Positions 9,415 through 17,148 of a stretch of DNA of 17,720 nt are shown here, one piece after another. The notes beneath the pieces are model-generated. The model ran no database searches, had not been told where the DNA came from, and worked only from the letters and a program-made list of their open reading frames with translations. The DNA comes from Eubacterium sp. (GTDB lineage Bacteria > Bacillota > Clostridia > Lachnospirales > Lachnospiraceae). The stretch covers positions 1 to 17,720 of the forward strand of contig JAJGAH010000007.1 in assembly GCA_020844525.1 (NCBI GenBank), written 5' to 3'. The first letter of the stretch is position 1, and every line of letters begins with the position of its first letter. The position numbers were made by a program, and so were the translations under genes.

Positions 9415-10419
9415 TTACCGATAATCCGATACGAGGAACAACGGCTTGATCCGGATTACCTCATCATAATCCTGCCTGTCCAGCGCGACGGTATGGTCCA
9501 TGCCCTTCAGATCTTCCTTCAGCACAGCCATGGCGCCTTCCAGATCCACAGCCCTCTGCTCCTTCAGAATCCGGATCATGCGGTCACAGACGATCGGGTG
9601 GGCATAGCAGGCCGGAAGGGGAAATCCAGGATAGCTGTTGATATGATGCTGCATATTGTCCAGTGCCTTCTTCCACTCCCTGTCCGCTTTTTTCCGATTT
9701 CTGCCGGGCGTGGGAAGTACCCTGCTGTTCATCATCATAAATACAGCCGCTGCACCGATCAGAATCAGCATCAGCGCGGTCATCTTCGAAAGACCAAACC
9801 GAAGTCCTGCTACAGCGACAGCGATACAGACGATTCCCGCTATCAGAATCAGCCCTGCCAGGACCTGCCAGCCGGGTTTGATCAGGTCACAGCTCCTCTT
9901 GATTCTGGCTCTGGCGATCAGCTCCTGTGAGAGTCCCGGACGCTTATGCAGCACTTCTTTTGCCTTCTCCAGCTGGCGGACTGCATGGGCTGCCTCTCCC
10001 TGCAACTCTGCCTTTTCCAGCTTTGCCGCCCGCTCCGCCTTTTCTCTGTCCGCGGCCTCGCTCTTCGGACTTTTCAGTGAAATCTCCGGATGGGTATGCT
10101 CCAGCTCTGTGAGCAGGGCGTCCGCATCATTCAGATAACGGAAGCTGCACTGCTTCTCCTGGCCGTTTTCATAGCGGAACACCAGATACAGAATCGGTGT
10201 GAGGAATGCCTTTCCGCTGCCCTTGCTCACGGCTACACGCTTGTAAACATGCGTCAGCTGTGCATACGGAATATAAAACTTCCGCGGTGTCAAAGCCCCT
10301 CCGATATAGACAGCCTTCTCCCCGAGGCCGCACTGATCATACTTCTTGCATTTTTTTCTGTCTTCCCGGAGCTCCTCCGGCGCAATCGTAACCGTACTGA
10401 GCGGCTGTGGTGTTCCCAT
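9415..10419 (-). CDS. unrecognised membrane protein with coiled coil and two transmembrane helices
   Basis: 334 residues. I do not recognise a named function. The N-terminal part (about 30-105) alternates beta-like segments (KAVYIGGALTPRKFYIPYAQL ... LVFRYENGQEKQCSFRYL) and resembles a small PH-like or bPH domain. A charged, Ala/Glu/Lys-rich coiled coil follows (about 118-160). Two hydrophobic helices (about 185-206 and 212-230) are joined by a short turn, so both soluble parts should lie on the same side, probably the cytoplasm. The C-terminal 100 residues are helical and charged. The start at 10419 follows GGGGAGG with a 7-base gap. One palindromic element copy lies just 43 bases upstream, so the promoter must be inside or very near it. 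No partner gene is obvious. Confidence 0.75.
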   Translation of the reverse strand: MGTPQPLSTVTIAPEELREDRKKCKKYDQCGLGEKAVYIGGALTPRKFYIPYAQLTHVYKRVAVSKGSGKAFLTPILYLVFRYENGQEKQCSFRYLNDADALLTELEHTHPEISLKSPKSEAADREKAERAAKLEKAELQGEAAHAVRQLEKAKEVLHKRPGLSQELIARARIKRSCDLIKPGWQVLAGLILIAGIVCIAVAVAGLRFGLSKMTALMLILIGAAAVFMMMNSRVLPTPGRNRKKADREWKKALDNMQHHINSYPGFPLPACYAHPIVCDRMIRILKEQRAVDLEGAMAVLKEDLKGMDHTVALDRQDYDEVIRIKPLFLVSDYR

Positions 10420-10462
10420 TTCATTTCCTCCCCAGTTTCATTTTCCAATCTAAAAAATATAC

Positions 10463-10717
10463 TGATGTAAGGGTCAAAAGATGTGCGCATTTGAAATTGT
10501 CTTAAAATTCTCACGGTTTCGACAAGCAAGAAGTACTAAGGCTCTTCAATTTTGCTAAAGACGTTCAGAAAAAGTCAAAACTCGCTGCATTCTGCAGCTC
10601 AGACAGTTGACTTTTTCTGAACAACGCAAAATCTCATCGCCAAGTACTTCTAGCATGTCTGCAAATGTTCGAATTTTAAGACAATTTCTTTAGCGCTTAC
10701 ATTTTGCCCCAACATTA
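10463..10717 (+). mobile_element. 255-bp palindromic MITE-like element, copy 1
   Basis: Non-coding, and matched in reverse orientation by 15246-15500. It begins TGATGTAAGGGTCAAAAG and ends with a diverged inverted version (CATTTTGCCCCAACATTA). Inside are perfect 18-base inverted arms (10493-10510 and 10671-10688), then AGAAGTACT/AGTACTTCT arms, then 16-base arms (10563-10578 and 10607-10622) around GCTGCA-TTC-TGCAGC (10584-10598). The whole unit can fold into one long hairpin. The 196-base core differs from copy 2 at about 10 positions. It has no transposase and no open frame, so if mobile it needs an enzyme from elsewhere. No clear target duplication is seen, so the ends are approximate. Confidence 0.8.
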
Positions 10718-11056
10718 TGCGATTATACATTATAAAACTATATTTTTCTTCGTCATTCAGCATACCGAAGAAGCACATACAAGCATAGTATACACTGTGT
10801 TTATCGGCAGAGCACTATGAATTCGAAATCATTTCCATTCCCAGATATTATCTTTGATACAACAAGTCAGCACTCGGCAAGCGGGCCATAAAAGCCCTGC
10901 GTTCTTATCAATCCATCCTTCCGGGAAACATATGATAAAGTATGCAAATCTCATCACTTCTGATATAATGCAATCTGATTCAGAGAATCAAAGCGTATCA
11001 ATAAGTCTGTATGAAAACGATTCATCGTCTGCAATAAATAAGGGAGCTGCCAATAC
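10718..11056. other. intergenic region upstream of the SNF2 helicase gene
   Basis: AT-rich sequence with no supported gene. A frame from a TTG at 10854 overlaps the helicase start by ATGA but has no ribosome binding site and contains the likely helicase promoter, so I do not call it. Confidence 0.6.
10961..10969 (+). promoter_or_regulatory. extended -10 promoter of the SNF2 helicase gene
   Basis: TGATATAAT: a consensus TATAAT at 10964-10969 preceded by TG one base upstream. There is no good -35 at 17 bases (TATGCA). It lies about 88 bases before the helicase ATG. The whole promoter lies inside the segment bounded by the two inverted elements, so it would move with the gene on inversion. Confidence 0.55.
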
Positions 11057-14000
11057 ATGAAGAGCTGGAGAAGTCTGTTTACACAGAACATTCTGAGCAG
11101 GGGAAAAGCCTACTACAATGCCGGAAAAGCCAAAAAGCTTTCCGATTCCGAGGATCCGCATGATCCCTACATAGACCTCTATGATGCCACCGTCCGTGGC
11201 AGCAGGAATTACCATGTGCAGATCCGGGCGACGGGTCAGTACATCAAAGACATGTCCTGTACCTGCCCCTATGCCGAACAGGGTAATGCCTGCAAGCATG
11301 AGGCGGCCGTGCTTCTGGCAATTGAAAATGAATATGGCAAGCTATACGTCAATGAGGAATCAAATGCAAAATCCGATCATGACAGTACTGCTTCTTCTCA
11401 GATACACGATGATGCTGCGTCTGGCTCAAATCGCAGTGGAAGTGCCCGGCCAGACACCCGCACCCAGCAGACGCCCGTTGAAACGGCGGATGTTTACGAC
11501 ATTATGGACCAGGACGGAAATATCATAGCCCATGGCAAAAAGAGCAGCCTCGCCGGAGAACGCGTCGTTGATATCCGGGATGTCATGCAGAAGTTTCAGA
11601 ACCTTCAGGAAGAAAACAAGCGGGATCGTGAGGCCAATGCAGATCAGGAACAGACAGCTACCTACAAGCCGGATCACTATCACTATTTCCATCCGGAGAA
11701 ATTCCGTCAGCATCTGAATATCTCCAGCGCCCTATTGTATCAGGCAGAGGAAATTGCATATCCGGAAAGACAATCCGGAACCACCGGCTCACGCACACGA
11801 GGATGGGGACCACGCCAAAACCGTAAAAGCACTCCTGACACACGCATCACCGAATTCAACGTCAGCACCGGATACCTGCAGCATTCTGATAACTCTTCAT
11901 CCATGTCTCCGATGGTCGGACAGGCATCTGCCAGATTCGAGGGAAGTGATGGACCGTTTAGAGTCACACTGCTTTTTGACCAGAACAAGATTCTTACCTC
12001 CCAGTGTATGAACTGGGATTGCCGCTATTCTGAGGGTTATCCCACAGAAAACCCGCGGAAGCTCTGCGCCCATGAGCTTGCCGTTCTGATACTTCTGGAG
12101 GATTATCTGCATAAGCATGAACTTGGAGACGCTTCCAGCTACGAAGCAGAAGGCTTTCTCACCGGATTTTCTACAGCCGGAACACCAGAAATGTCCGGGA
12201 AGAATCAGGATACCTCTCTGCGGTCTGCGGAGAATCTCACTCTGGAGCCCCGTCTGGAGCTGGAGGCTGATTCACTGCTCTCCGCAACCTTTTATATCGG
12301 AGCAGGCAGACTCTACAAAATCAAGAACCTCGGCGAATTTCTTACGCAGATGCAGCACAGGGAACGCACGCGCTTCGGAAGTGCCACGATGCTGCAGCTC
12401 GGCGAAGACTATCTGAAGGACGAGGAAAGCCGTTCCTGGTATCACTTTATCGAGGACGCCCTGGAGGACCAGCGCGAATACCGGATCTACACAGCACAGA
12501 AAATGTACGGCTATTCCGATAACAATAAACTGGATACAGATGTAAACCTGCCTCTGTTCGGCACACGGCTGGACCGCTTTGCCGATTTGATCGGCGACCG
12601 CCCCTTCGAGCTGTGGGACAAGCAGTTCTCTGCAAAGGATGGTAAGAAAACGATACGTCTGCGTGACAAGGATATGTCCGCCGTAATCAGCATCACCCCT
12701 GTAAAGGATAAAACCTATGGAAATATCAACGGCATTCATCTGACCAGCTATCTTCCCCATACGATCAACGGTATGGAACACCTGTATTATTACGATGAGC
12801 CCTGGCTGAACCGCCTGACAACGGAAGCGACAAGAAATCTGAAGCTTCTGAATCAGAGCGCGCAAGATAACGAAATCGACCTCGTCATCGGGCGTAAAAA
12901 CCTGGCCCGGTTTTACCATGATGTGCTGCCGAATCTCCGGAAAATCGCTGAGGTTCACGAAAAGGACGCAGCAAAGATCCAGAGCGTTATTCCTCCGGAA
13001 CCGGAATTCACCGCCTACCTGGACTACGACAGGAAAACGCTGATCTGCCATCTGGAGGCGGCCTACGGACAGGAGGTCTTTTCCGTCACGGATGCCATCT
13101 ATGCAGGACTCGAAAATATGACGCTGGTACCGACTTATCGCGACCGCAGTAAGGAAGAATTTTACAGTACAATTGCACAGCGCTATTTCCACAATTTTGA
13201 TCCGGACCTGAAGCTCTTGTACACTGAAAAGGATGATGACGCCCTCTTTGAGCTGTTGGACCATGGCATTTCGGAGCTGATGGACTATGGCGAGGTACGC
13301 ATGACGCCGCAGTTCCGCAGCCTTGGAATCCGTCACAGACTGCCCGTCAAGGTCGGCGTCAATGTAGAGAGCAATCTGCTGGATCTCTCCGTCTCCTCCG
13401 AGGATCTCACGGAAGACGAGATTCTCTTCCAGTACCGCCGGAAGAAAAAATACATCCGCCTGAAGGACGGCAGCCTGCTGAAACTGGACCAGAACGATTC
13501 CGTGGAAGAGCTCAACAAGATGCTGGAGATCCTGCAGATCCCACTGAAGGAATTTGTAAAAGGCAAGCTGCAGCTGCCTGCCTATCGCGCATTATATCTG
13601 GACCGGATGCTGGAGACGTCTGAGGATCTTTACGCCGTAAGAGACCGGCGCTTCAAGCATCTGGTCAAGGAATTCAAAACAGTGGAGGATGCAGACTTTG
13701 ATGTGCCAAAGTCCCTGGAAGGAACGCTCCGCAAATATCAGAAGGATGGCTATCGCTGGCTGCGCGTGCTTGCCCAGTACGGCTTCGGCGGTATCCTCGC
13801 AGATGAAATGGGGCTTGGAAAAACCCTTCAGGTCATCACAGTCCTGCTGGCATCAAAAGAAGAAGCAGAACAGGACAACCGGCCTGTACCGACCAGTGAA
13901 GACGCCCCCTCACGCGTAAGCCTGATCATCAGCCCGGCATCACTGATCTACAACTGGGAGGAGGAGCTGCACCGCTTTGCACCGGCCCTTCGCACGAAGG

Positions 14001-15151
14001 TCATTGCAGGGACTGCATTGGAGCGTAAAGCAATGCTCAAAGACTACGCCGATTACGACGTCATTGTCACCTCCTATGATCTGCTGAAACGCGATATCGC
14101 CGAATATGAGGACCTGAGGTTCCACTATGAGGTGATCGATGAGGCACAGTACATCAAAAATCCGGGAACAGCGGCCTCCAAGTCCGTCAAGCTGATCCAC
14201 GCTGCAACGCGCTTTGCGCTCACCGGTACCCCGATCGAAAACCGTCTGTCAGAGCTGTGGTCCATTTTCGATTATCTGATGCCCGGTTTTCTGTATCACT
14301 ATGACCAGTTCCACAATACCTTTGAACAGCCGATTGCAGGCGGCGACGAGGAGGCAGCAGAACAGCTCAAGCGGATGGTCTCCCCGTTTATTCTCCGCCG
14401 TCTCAAGAAGGATGTGCTCAAGGACCTGCCGGAGAAGCTGGAGGAAGTGCGATACGTGCAGATGGGCAAGAAGCAGCAGAAGCTCTATGACGCGGAGGTT
14501 CTCCGGATGAAACGGGACCTTGCAGAGAAGACCGATGAGGATTTCCGCAAGGGCAAACTCGAAATTCTTGCGGCAATCACGCGGATCCGGCAGATCTGCT
14601 GTGACCCGTCCCTGTGCTATGAGGACTATGACGGTGAATCCGCCAAGCGGGAGGCTGTCCTGGACCTGATCCATTCGCTGACCGATTCCGGGCACCGCGC
14701 TCTCCTGTTCTCGCAGTTTACATCCATGCTGTCTCTGCTGCGGGAGGACCTGATCCGGGAGAAAATCCCCTTCTTTGAGATTACCGGTGCCACCCGTAAG
14801 GAAGAGCGAATCCGTCTGGTGCGTGAATTCAATGAGAACCCGGATATCCCGGTCTTCCTCATCTCCCTGAAGGCCGGCGGGACCGGCCTGAACCTGACAG
14901 GGGCAGACGTCGTCATCCACTATGACCCATGGTGGAACACCTCCGCAGAGGACCAGGCCACAGACCGTGCCCACAGAATCGGACAGAAGCGTGTCGTGAC
15001 CGTCTACAAGATGATCATCCGCAACTCCATGGAGGATCGGATTCTGGAGATGCAGAAACGGAAAAAGGACCTGGCGGACCAGATCCTGAGCGGCGAATCT
15101 CTGGCAAGCAGCACCATCACGAAGGATGATCTGATGCAGATCCTTTCCTGA
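11057..15151 (+). CDS. SWIM zinc-finger SNF2-family DNA helicase/translocase
   Basis: 1364 residues. N-terminal SWIM zinc finger with Cys68, Cys70, Cys79 and His81, then a low-complexity polar linker (about 95-220). A second Cys/His cluster (Cys317, Cys322, Cys337, His339) resembles a variant SWIM. The middle (about 370-880) matches the SNF2-associated region of Firmicutes helicases. The motor has DEMGLGKT (916-923), DEAQ (1028-1031), LTGTP (1055-1059) and a helicase C part with GGTGLNLTGAD, WWNTSAEDQATDRAHRIGQ (about 1292-1312). All catalytic motifs are intact. It is an ATP-driven duplex DNA translocase; the role in bacteria of this type is not settled (transcription or repair are candidates, defence is possible). 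The start at 11057 follows AGGGAG. It is a lone gene between two inverted elements. There is no own terminator other than the hairpin of copy 2. Confidence 0.95.
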   Translation: MKSWRSLFTQNILSRGKAYYNAGKAKKLSDSEDPHDPYIDLYDATVRGSRNYHVQIRATGQYIKDMSCTCPYAEQGNACKHEAAVLLAIENEYGKLYVNEESNAKSDHDSTASSQIHDDAASGSNRSGSARPDTRTQQTPVETADVYDIMDQDGNIIAHGKKSSLAGERVVDIRDVMQKFQNLQEENKRDREANADQEQTATYKPDHYHYFHPEKFRQHLNISSALLYQAEEIAYPERQSGTTGSRTRGWGPRQNRKSTPDTRITEFNVSTGYLQHSDNSSSMSPMVGQASARFEGSDGPFRVTLLFDQNKILTSQCMNWDCRYSEGYPTENPRKLCAHELAVLILLEDYLHKHELGDASSYEAEGFLTGFSTAGTPEMSGKNQDTSLRSAENLTLEPRLELEADSLLSATFYIGAGRLYKIKNLGEFLTQMQHRERTRFGSATMLQLGEDYLKDEESRSWYHFIEDALEDQREYRIYTAQKMYGYSDNNKLDTDVNLPLFGTRLDRFADLIGDRPFELWDKQFSAKDGKKTIRLRDKDMSAVISITPVKDKTYGNINGIHLTSYLPHTINGMEHLYYYDEPWLNRLTTEATRNLKLLNQSAQDNEIDLVIGRKNLARFYHDVLPNLRKIAEVHEKDAAKIQSVIPPEPEFTAYLDYDRKTLICHLEAAYGQEVFSVTDAIYAGLENMTLVPTYRDRSKEEFYSTIAQRYFHNFDPDLKLLYTEKDDDALFELLDHGISELMDYGEVRMTPQFRSLGIRHRLPVKVGVNVESNLLDLSVSSEDLTEDEILFQYRRKKKYIRLKDGSLLKLDQNDSVEELNKMLEILQIPLKEFVKGKLQLPAYRALYLDRMLETSEDLYAVRDRRFKHLVKEFKTVEDADFDVPKSLEGTLRKYQKDGYRWLRVLAQYGFGGILADEMGLGKTLQVITVLLASKEEAEQDNRPVPTSEDAPSRVSLIISPASLIYNWEEELHRFAPALRTKVIAGTALERKAMLKDYADYDVIVTSYDLLKRDIAEYEDLRFHYEVIDEAQYIKNPGTAASKSVKLIHAATRFALTGTPIENRLSELWSIFDYLMPGFLYHYDQFHNTFEQPIAGGDEEAAEQLKRMVSPFILRRLKKDVLKDLPEKLEEVRYVQMGKKQQKLYDAEVLRMKRDLAEKTDEDFRKGKLEILAAITRIRQICCDPSLCYEDYDGESAKREAVLDLIHSLTDSGHRALLFSQFTSMLSLLREDLIREKIPFFEITGATRKEERIRLVREFNENPDIPVFLISLKAGGTGLNLTGADVVIHYDPWWNTSAEDQATDRAHRIGQKRVVTVYKMIIRNSMEDRILEMQKRKKDLADQILSGESLASSTITKDDLMQILS

Positions 15152-15245
15152 TAGAAATCCTTTTCGGATGCTCTCCTGCCTTTTGCTGCATTGCTATGAG
15201 CTCAATATTTTCAAAAATATCTATACTACGATGTTCTTGACCATA

Positions 15246-15500
15246 TGATATTTGGCCAGGAAAAAAATGTATGGGGAATTGTCTTGGAATTCGAACATTT
15301 GCAGACATGCTAGAAGTACTTGGTGATGAGATTTTGCGTTGTTCAGAAAAAGTCAACTGTCTGAGCTGCAGAATGCAGCGAGTTTTGACTTTTTCTGAAC
15401 GCTCTTAGCAAAATTGAAGAACCGTAGTACTTCTTGCTTGTCGAAACCGTGAGAATTTCAAGACAATTTCATAAACATACATCTTTTGACCCTTGCATCA
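15246..15500 (-). mobile_element. 255-bp palindromic MITE-like element, copy 2 (inverted)
   Basis: Reverse complement of the unit at 10463-10717 and of the same length. Inner terminal arms are 15275-15292 and 15453-15470; the 16-base central arms are 15341-15356 and 15385-15400. The outer end CCCTTGCATCA (15490-15500) includes the three bases of the cysN stop codon. It lies between the converging helicase and cysN genes, where its A-rich/T-rich central hairpin could end transcription from both sides. The octamer CATATGAT occurs at 15242-15249 and 15499-15506, near both ends but not in exact register with the boundaries. Positions 15152-15245 hold no gene; ATATTTTCAAAAATAT is a weak dyad there. 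Confidence 0.8.
15341..15400. terminator. possible two-way terminator hairpin within element copy 2
   Basis: Perfect 16-base arms with GAAAAAGTCAA on one side and TTGACTTTTTC on the other, enclosing GCTGCA-GAA-TGCAGC-type inner arms, lie between convergent genes. The T-run is inside the stem rather than after it, so terminator action is inference. No other terminator is seen for either gene. Confidence 0.4.
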
Positions 15501-17147
15501 TATGATCCAGTTATCATTCTCCATCGTCATCCCGGCTGTCGTGATCCGGAAGATTCTGGAATAAATGTTCTCCGGCGAAGCATCCCCTTCACCACGAATA
15601 GCACTCCATGTCTTGTAGTGCTCGTCAGACGCAAGTGCATCATCTGTCTTCTCCTCGCCTCCAGTCACCAGAAGGACGATCAGACCCGCATTATAGAGAT
15701 GAGACACCACCTTCACATAATCCTCTCCCGGCTCCGGCTGATAAAGATAGGTGTGCCGGCCGTTTCTGACCAGCATGTACTCCGCCTCTGCAATCGCATC
15801 GATATCGGTACCGTCAGTCTTTGGATTGAATTCAATCACTGCCGGTGTCTGCCAGTTAAGCGCTGCTCTTGAGCTGCGGTCTGCATGCGGCGTTCTCTTT
15901 TTCCCGCTGCCAAGCGTACGAATTACACCGCAGGCTGAAGTCATATTGCTGATTCTGTCGATCAGAATCAGCTCGCCCATCGTCCGGTAATCCCCGAAGG
16001 GCGCCGCGATGACCGGCTCTGTCACGGCGATAGTGACAATAGCAATTTCATTTTTACGGAGAACAGAGGTCTCCTTATGAGCTCCCGTATTCACATCGAT
16101 CGAATAGGCAATGGAGGTTACGATGCCTGGTATCTGCTTCGTTCCAAGCTTGACCAGAAAATTCTTTCCAACGGTCAGCGCCTCATCGTCCATCCACAGG
16201 ATCTCTGTCTCAAAGGAATCTGCCGCCCGCAGACTTGTGCCGGACTCAATGACACAGCCACGGGACACGTCAACCTCCCGGTCCAGCTGAATCGTGACGG
16301 GCTGTCCGGTCCCTGCCTGAGCCACCTTCCGGTCCGCCCACAAGATGCTCTTTACATGTGCCTCCTCACCGCTTGGCAGTGACCGCACGCTGTCCCCGAT
16401 ATGAACGGAGCCATGCTCAATCTGTCCCTCAAAGCCACGGAATTCATGATTCGGACGGCAGACTCTCTGCACCGGCATATAAAAGCCACGCCCGGCCTCA
16501 TCCTCATCCCCGGTATCTACAGTCTCAAGGTAATCAAGCAGTACAGGTCCCTTGTACCAGTCCATATTCTCTGAGCGCTTCGTGATGTTGTCGCCCTCGG
16601 TGGCCGAAACCGGGATAATCACAATGTTGTACAGACCAAGTTCCTCGCGAAGCTCTTCAATCTGCTTCTCAATTTCCCGAAAGCGTTCTTCCGAATATCC
16701 GGCAAGGTCCATCTTGTTCACAGCAAACACAAAGTACCGGATGCCCATCAGGGCACAGATCCTTGCATGCCGTCTGGTCTGTACGAGAACCCCCTTGGTC
16801 GCATCAAGGAGAATGATGGCAAGCTCCGCAAAGGACGCGCCGCAGGCCATGTTTCTCGTATATTCCTCATGGCCTGGCGTATCCGCACAGATAAAGCTCC
16901 TTCTGTCCGTTGTAAAATACCGGTACGCCACATCGATCGTGATGCCCTGTTCTCTCTCCGCCATCAGACCGTCCAGCAAAAGAGAGTAATCGATCTCTCC
17001 GCCCCTGGACCCCACACGGGAATCCAGCTTCAGTGCCTCCTCCTGATCCGCATAGATCAGCTTGGCATCATAGAGAAGATGACCGATCAGGGTTGATTTT
17101 CCATCGTCTACACTTCCGCAGGTAATAAACTTCAGTAATCCGCTCAT
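15498..17147 (-). CDS. cysN: sulfate adenylyltransferase large subunit with degenerate APS-kinase-like tail
   Basis: 549 residues. GTPase subunit that drives formation of adenosine 5'-phosphosulfate from sulfate and ATP together with CysD, in sulfate assimilation, in the cytosol. The elongation-factor-like GTPase motifs are intact: GSVDDGKST (11-19), REQGIT (65-70), DTPGHEEY (89-96) and NKMD (144-147). Beta-barrel domains follow to about 425. The remaining 120 residues are an extension absent from E. coli CysN: AVIEFNPKTDGTD...GRHTYLYQPE...NAGLIVLLVTGG aligns in order with APS kinase, but the P-loop (GLSGSGKS) is replaced by NPKTDGTD and the domain is shortened. The ATG at 17147 lies one base after the cysD stop; the frame is open further upstream but inside cysD. 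The stop codon overlaps the end of a repeat element. Confidence 0.95.
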   Translation of the reverse strand: MSGLLKFITCGSVDDGKSTLIGHLLYDAKLIYADQEEALKLDSRVGSRGGEIDYSLLLDGLMAEREQGITIDVAYRYFTTDRRSFICADTPGHEEYTRNMACGASFAELAIILLDATKGVLVQTRRHARICALMGIRYFVFAVNKMDLAGYSEERFREIEKQIEELREELGLYNIVIIPVSATEGDNITKRSENMDWYKGPVLLDYLETVDTGDEDEAGRGFYMPVQRVCRPNHEFRGFEGQIEHGSVHIGDSVRSLPSGEEAHVKSILWADRKVAQAGTGQPVTIQLDREVDVSRGCVIESGTSLRAADSFETEILWMDDEALTVGKNFLVKLGTKQIPGIVTSIAYSIDVNTGAHKETSVLRKNEIAIVTIAVTEPVIAAPFGDYRTMGELILIDRISNMTSACGVIRTLGSGKKRTPHADRSSRAALNWQTPAVIEFNPKTDGTDIDAIAEAEYMLVRNGRHTYLYQPEPGEDYVKVVSHLYNAGLIVLLVTGGEEKTDDALASDEHYKTWSAIRGEGDASPENIYSRIFRITTAGMTMENDNWII

Positions 17148-17148
17148 C

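Noticed and set aside
10854..11060. 68-codon plus-strand frame ending in an ATGA overlap with the helicase start
   Set aside because: It starts with TTG, has no ribosome binding site, has unconvincing composition, and contains the likely helicase promoter.
12272..13336. 354-codon minus-strand frame inside the helicase gene
   Set aside because: Shadow of the SNF2 gene; no recognisable family and no start signal.
13690..15151. SNF2 helicase as part of a phage-defence system such as DISARM
   Set aside because: No methyltransferase, nuclease or other defence gene adjoins it; the helicase stands alone and the SWIM-SNF2 type is widespread in Firmicutes.
15242..15506. CATATGAT octamers as a target-site duplication of element copy 2
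   Set aside because: They are near both ends but overlap the element boundary on each side, the octamer is AT-rich and partly self-complementary, and copy 1 has no matching pair.
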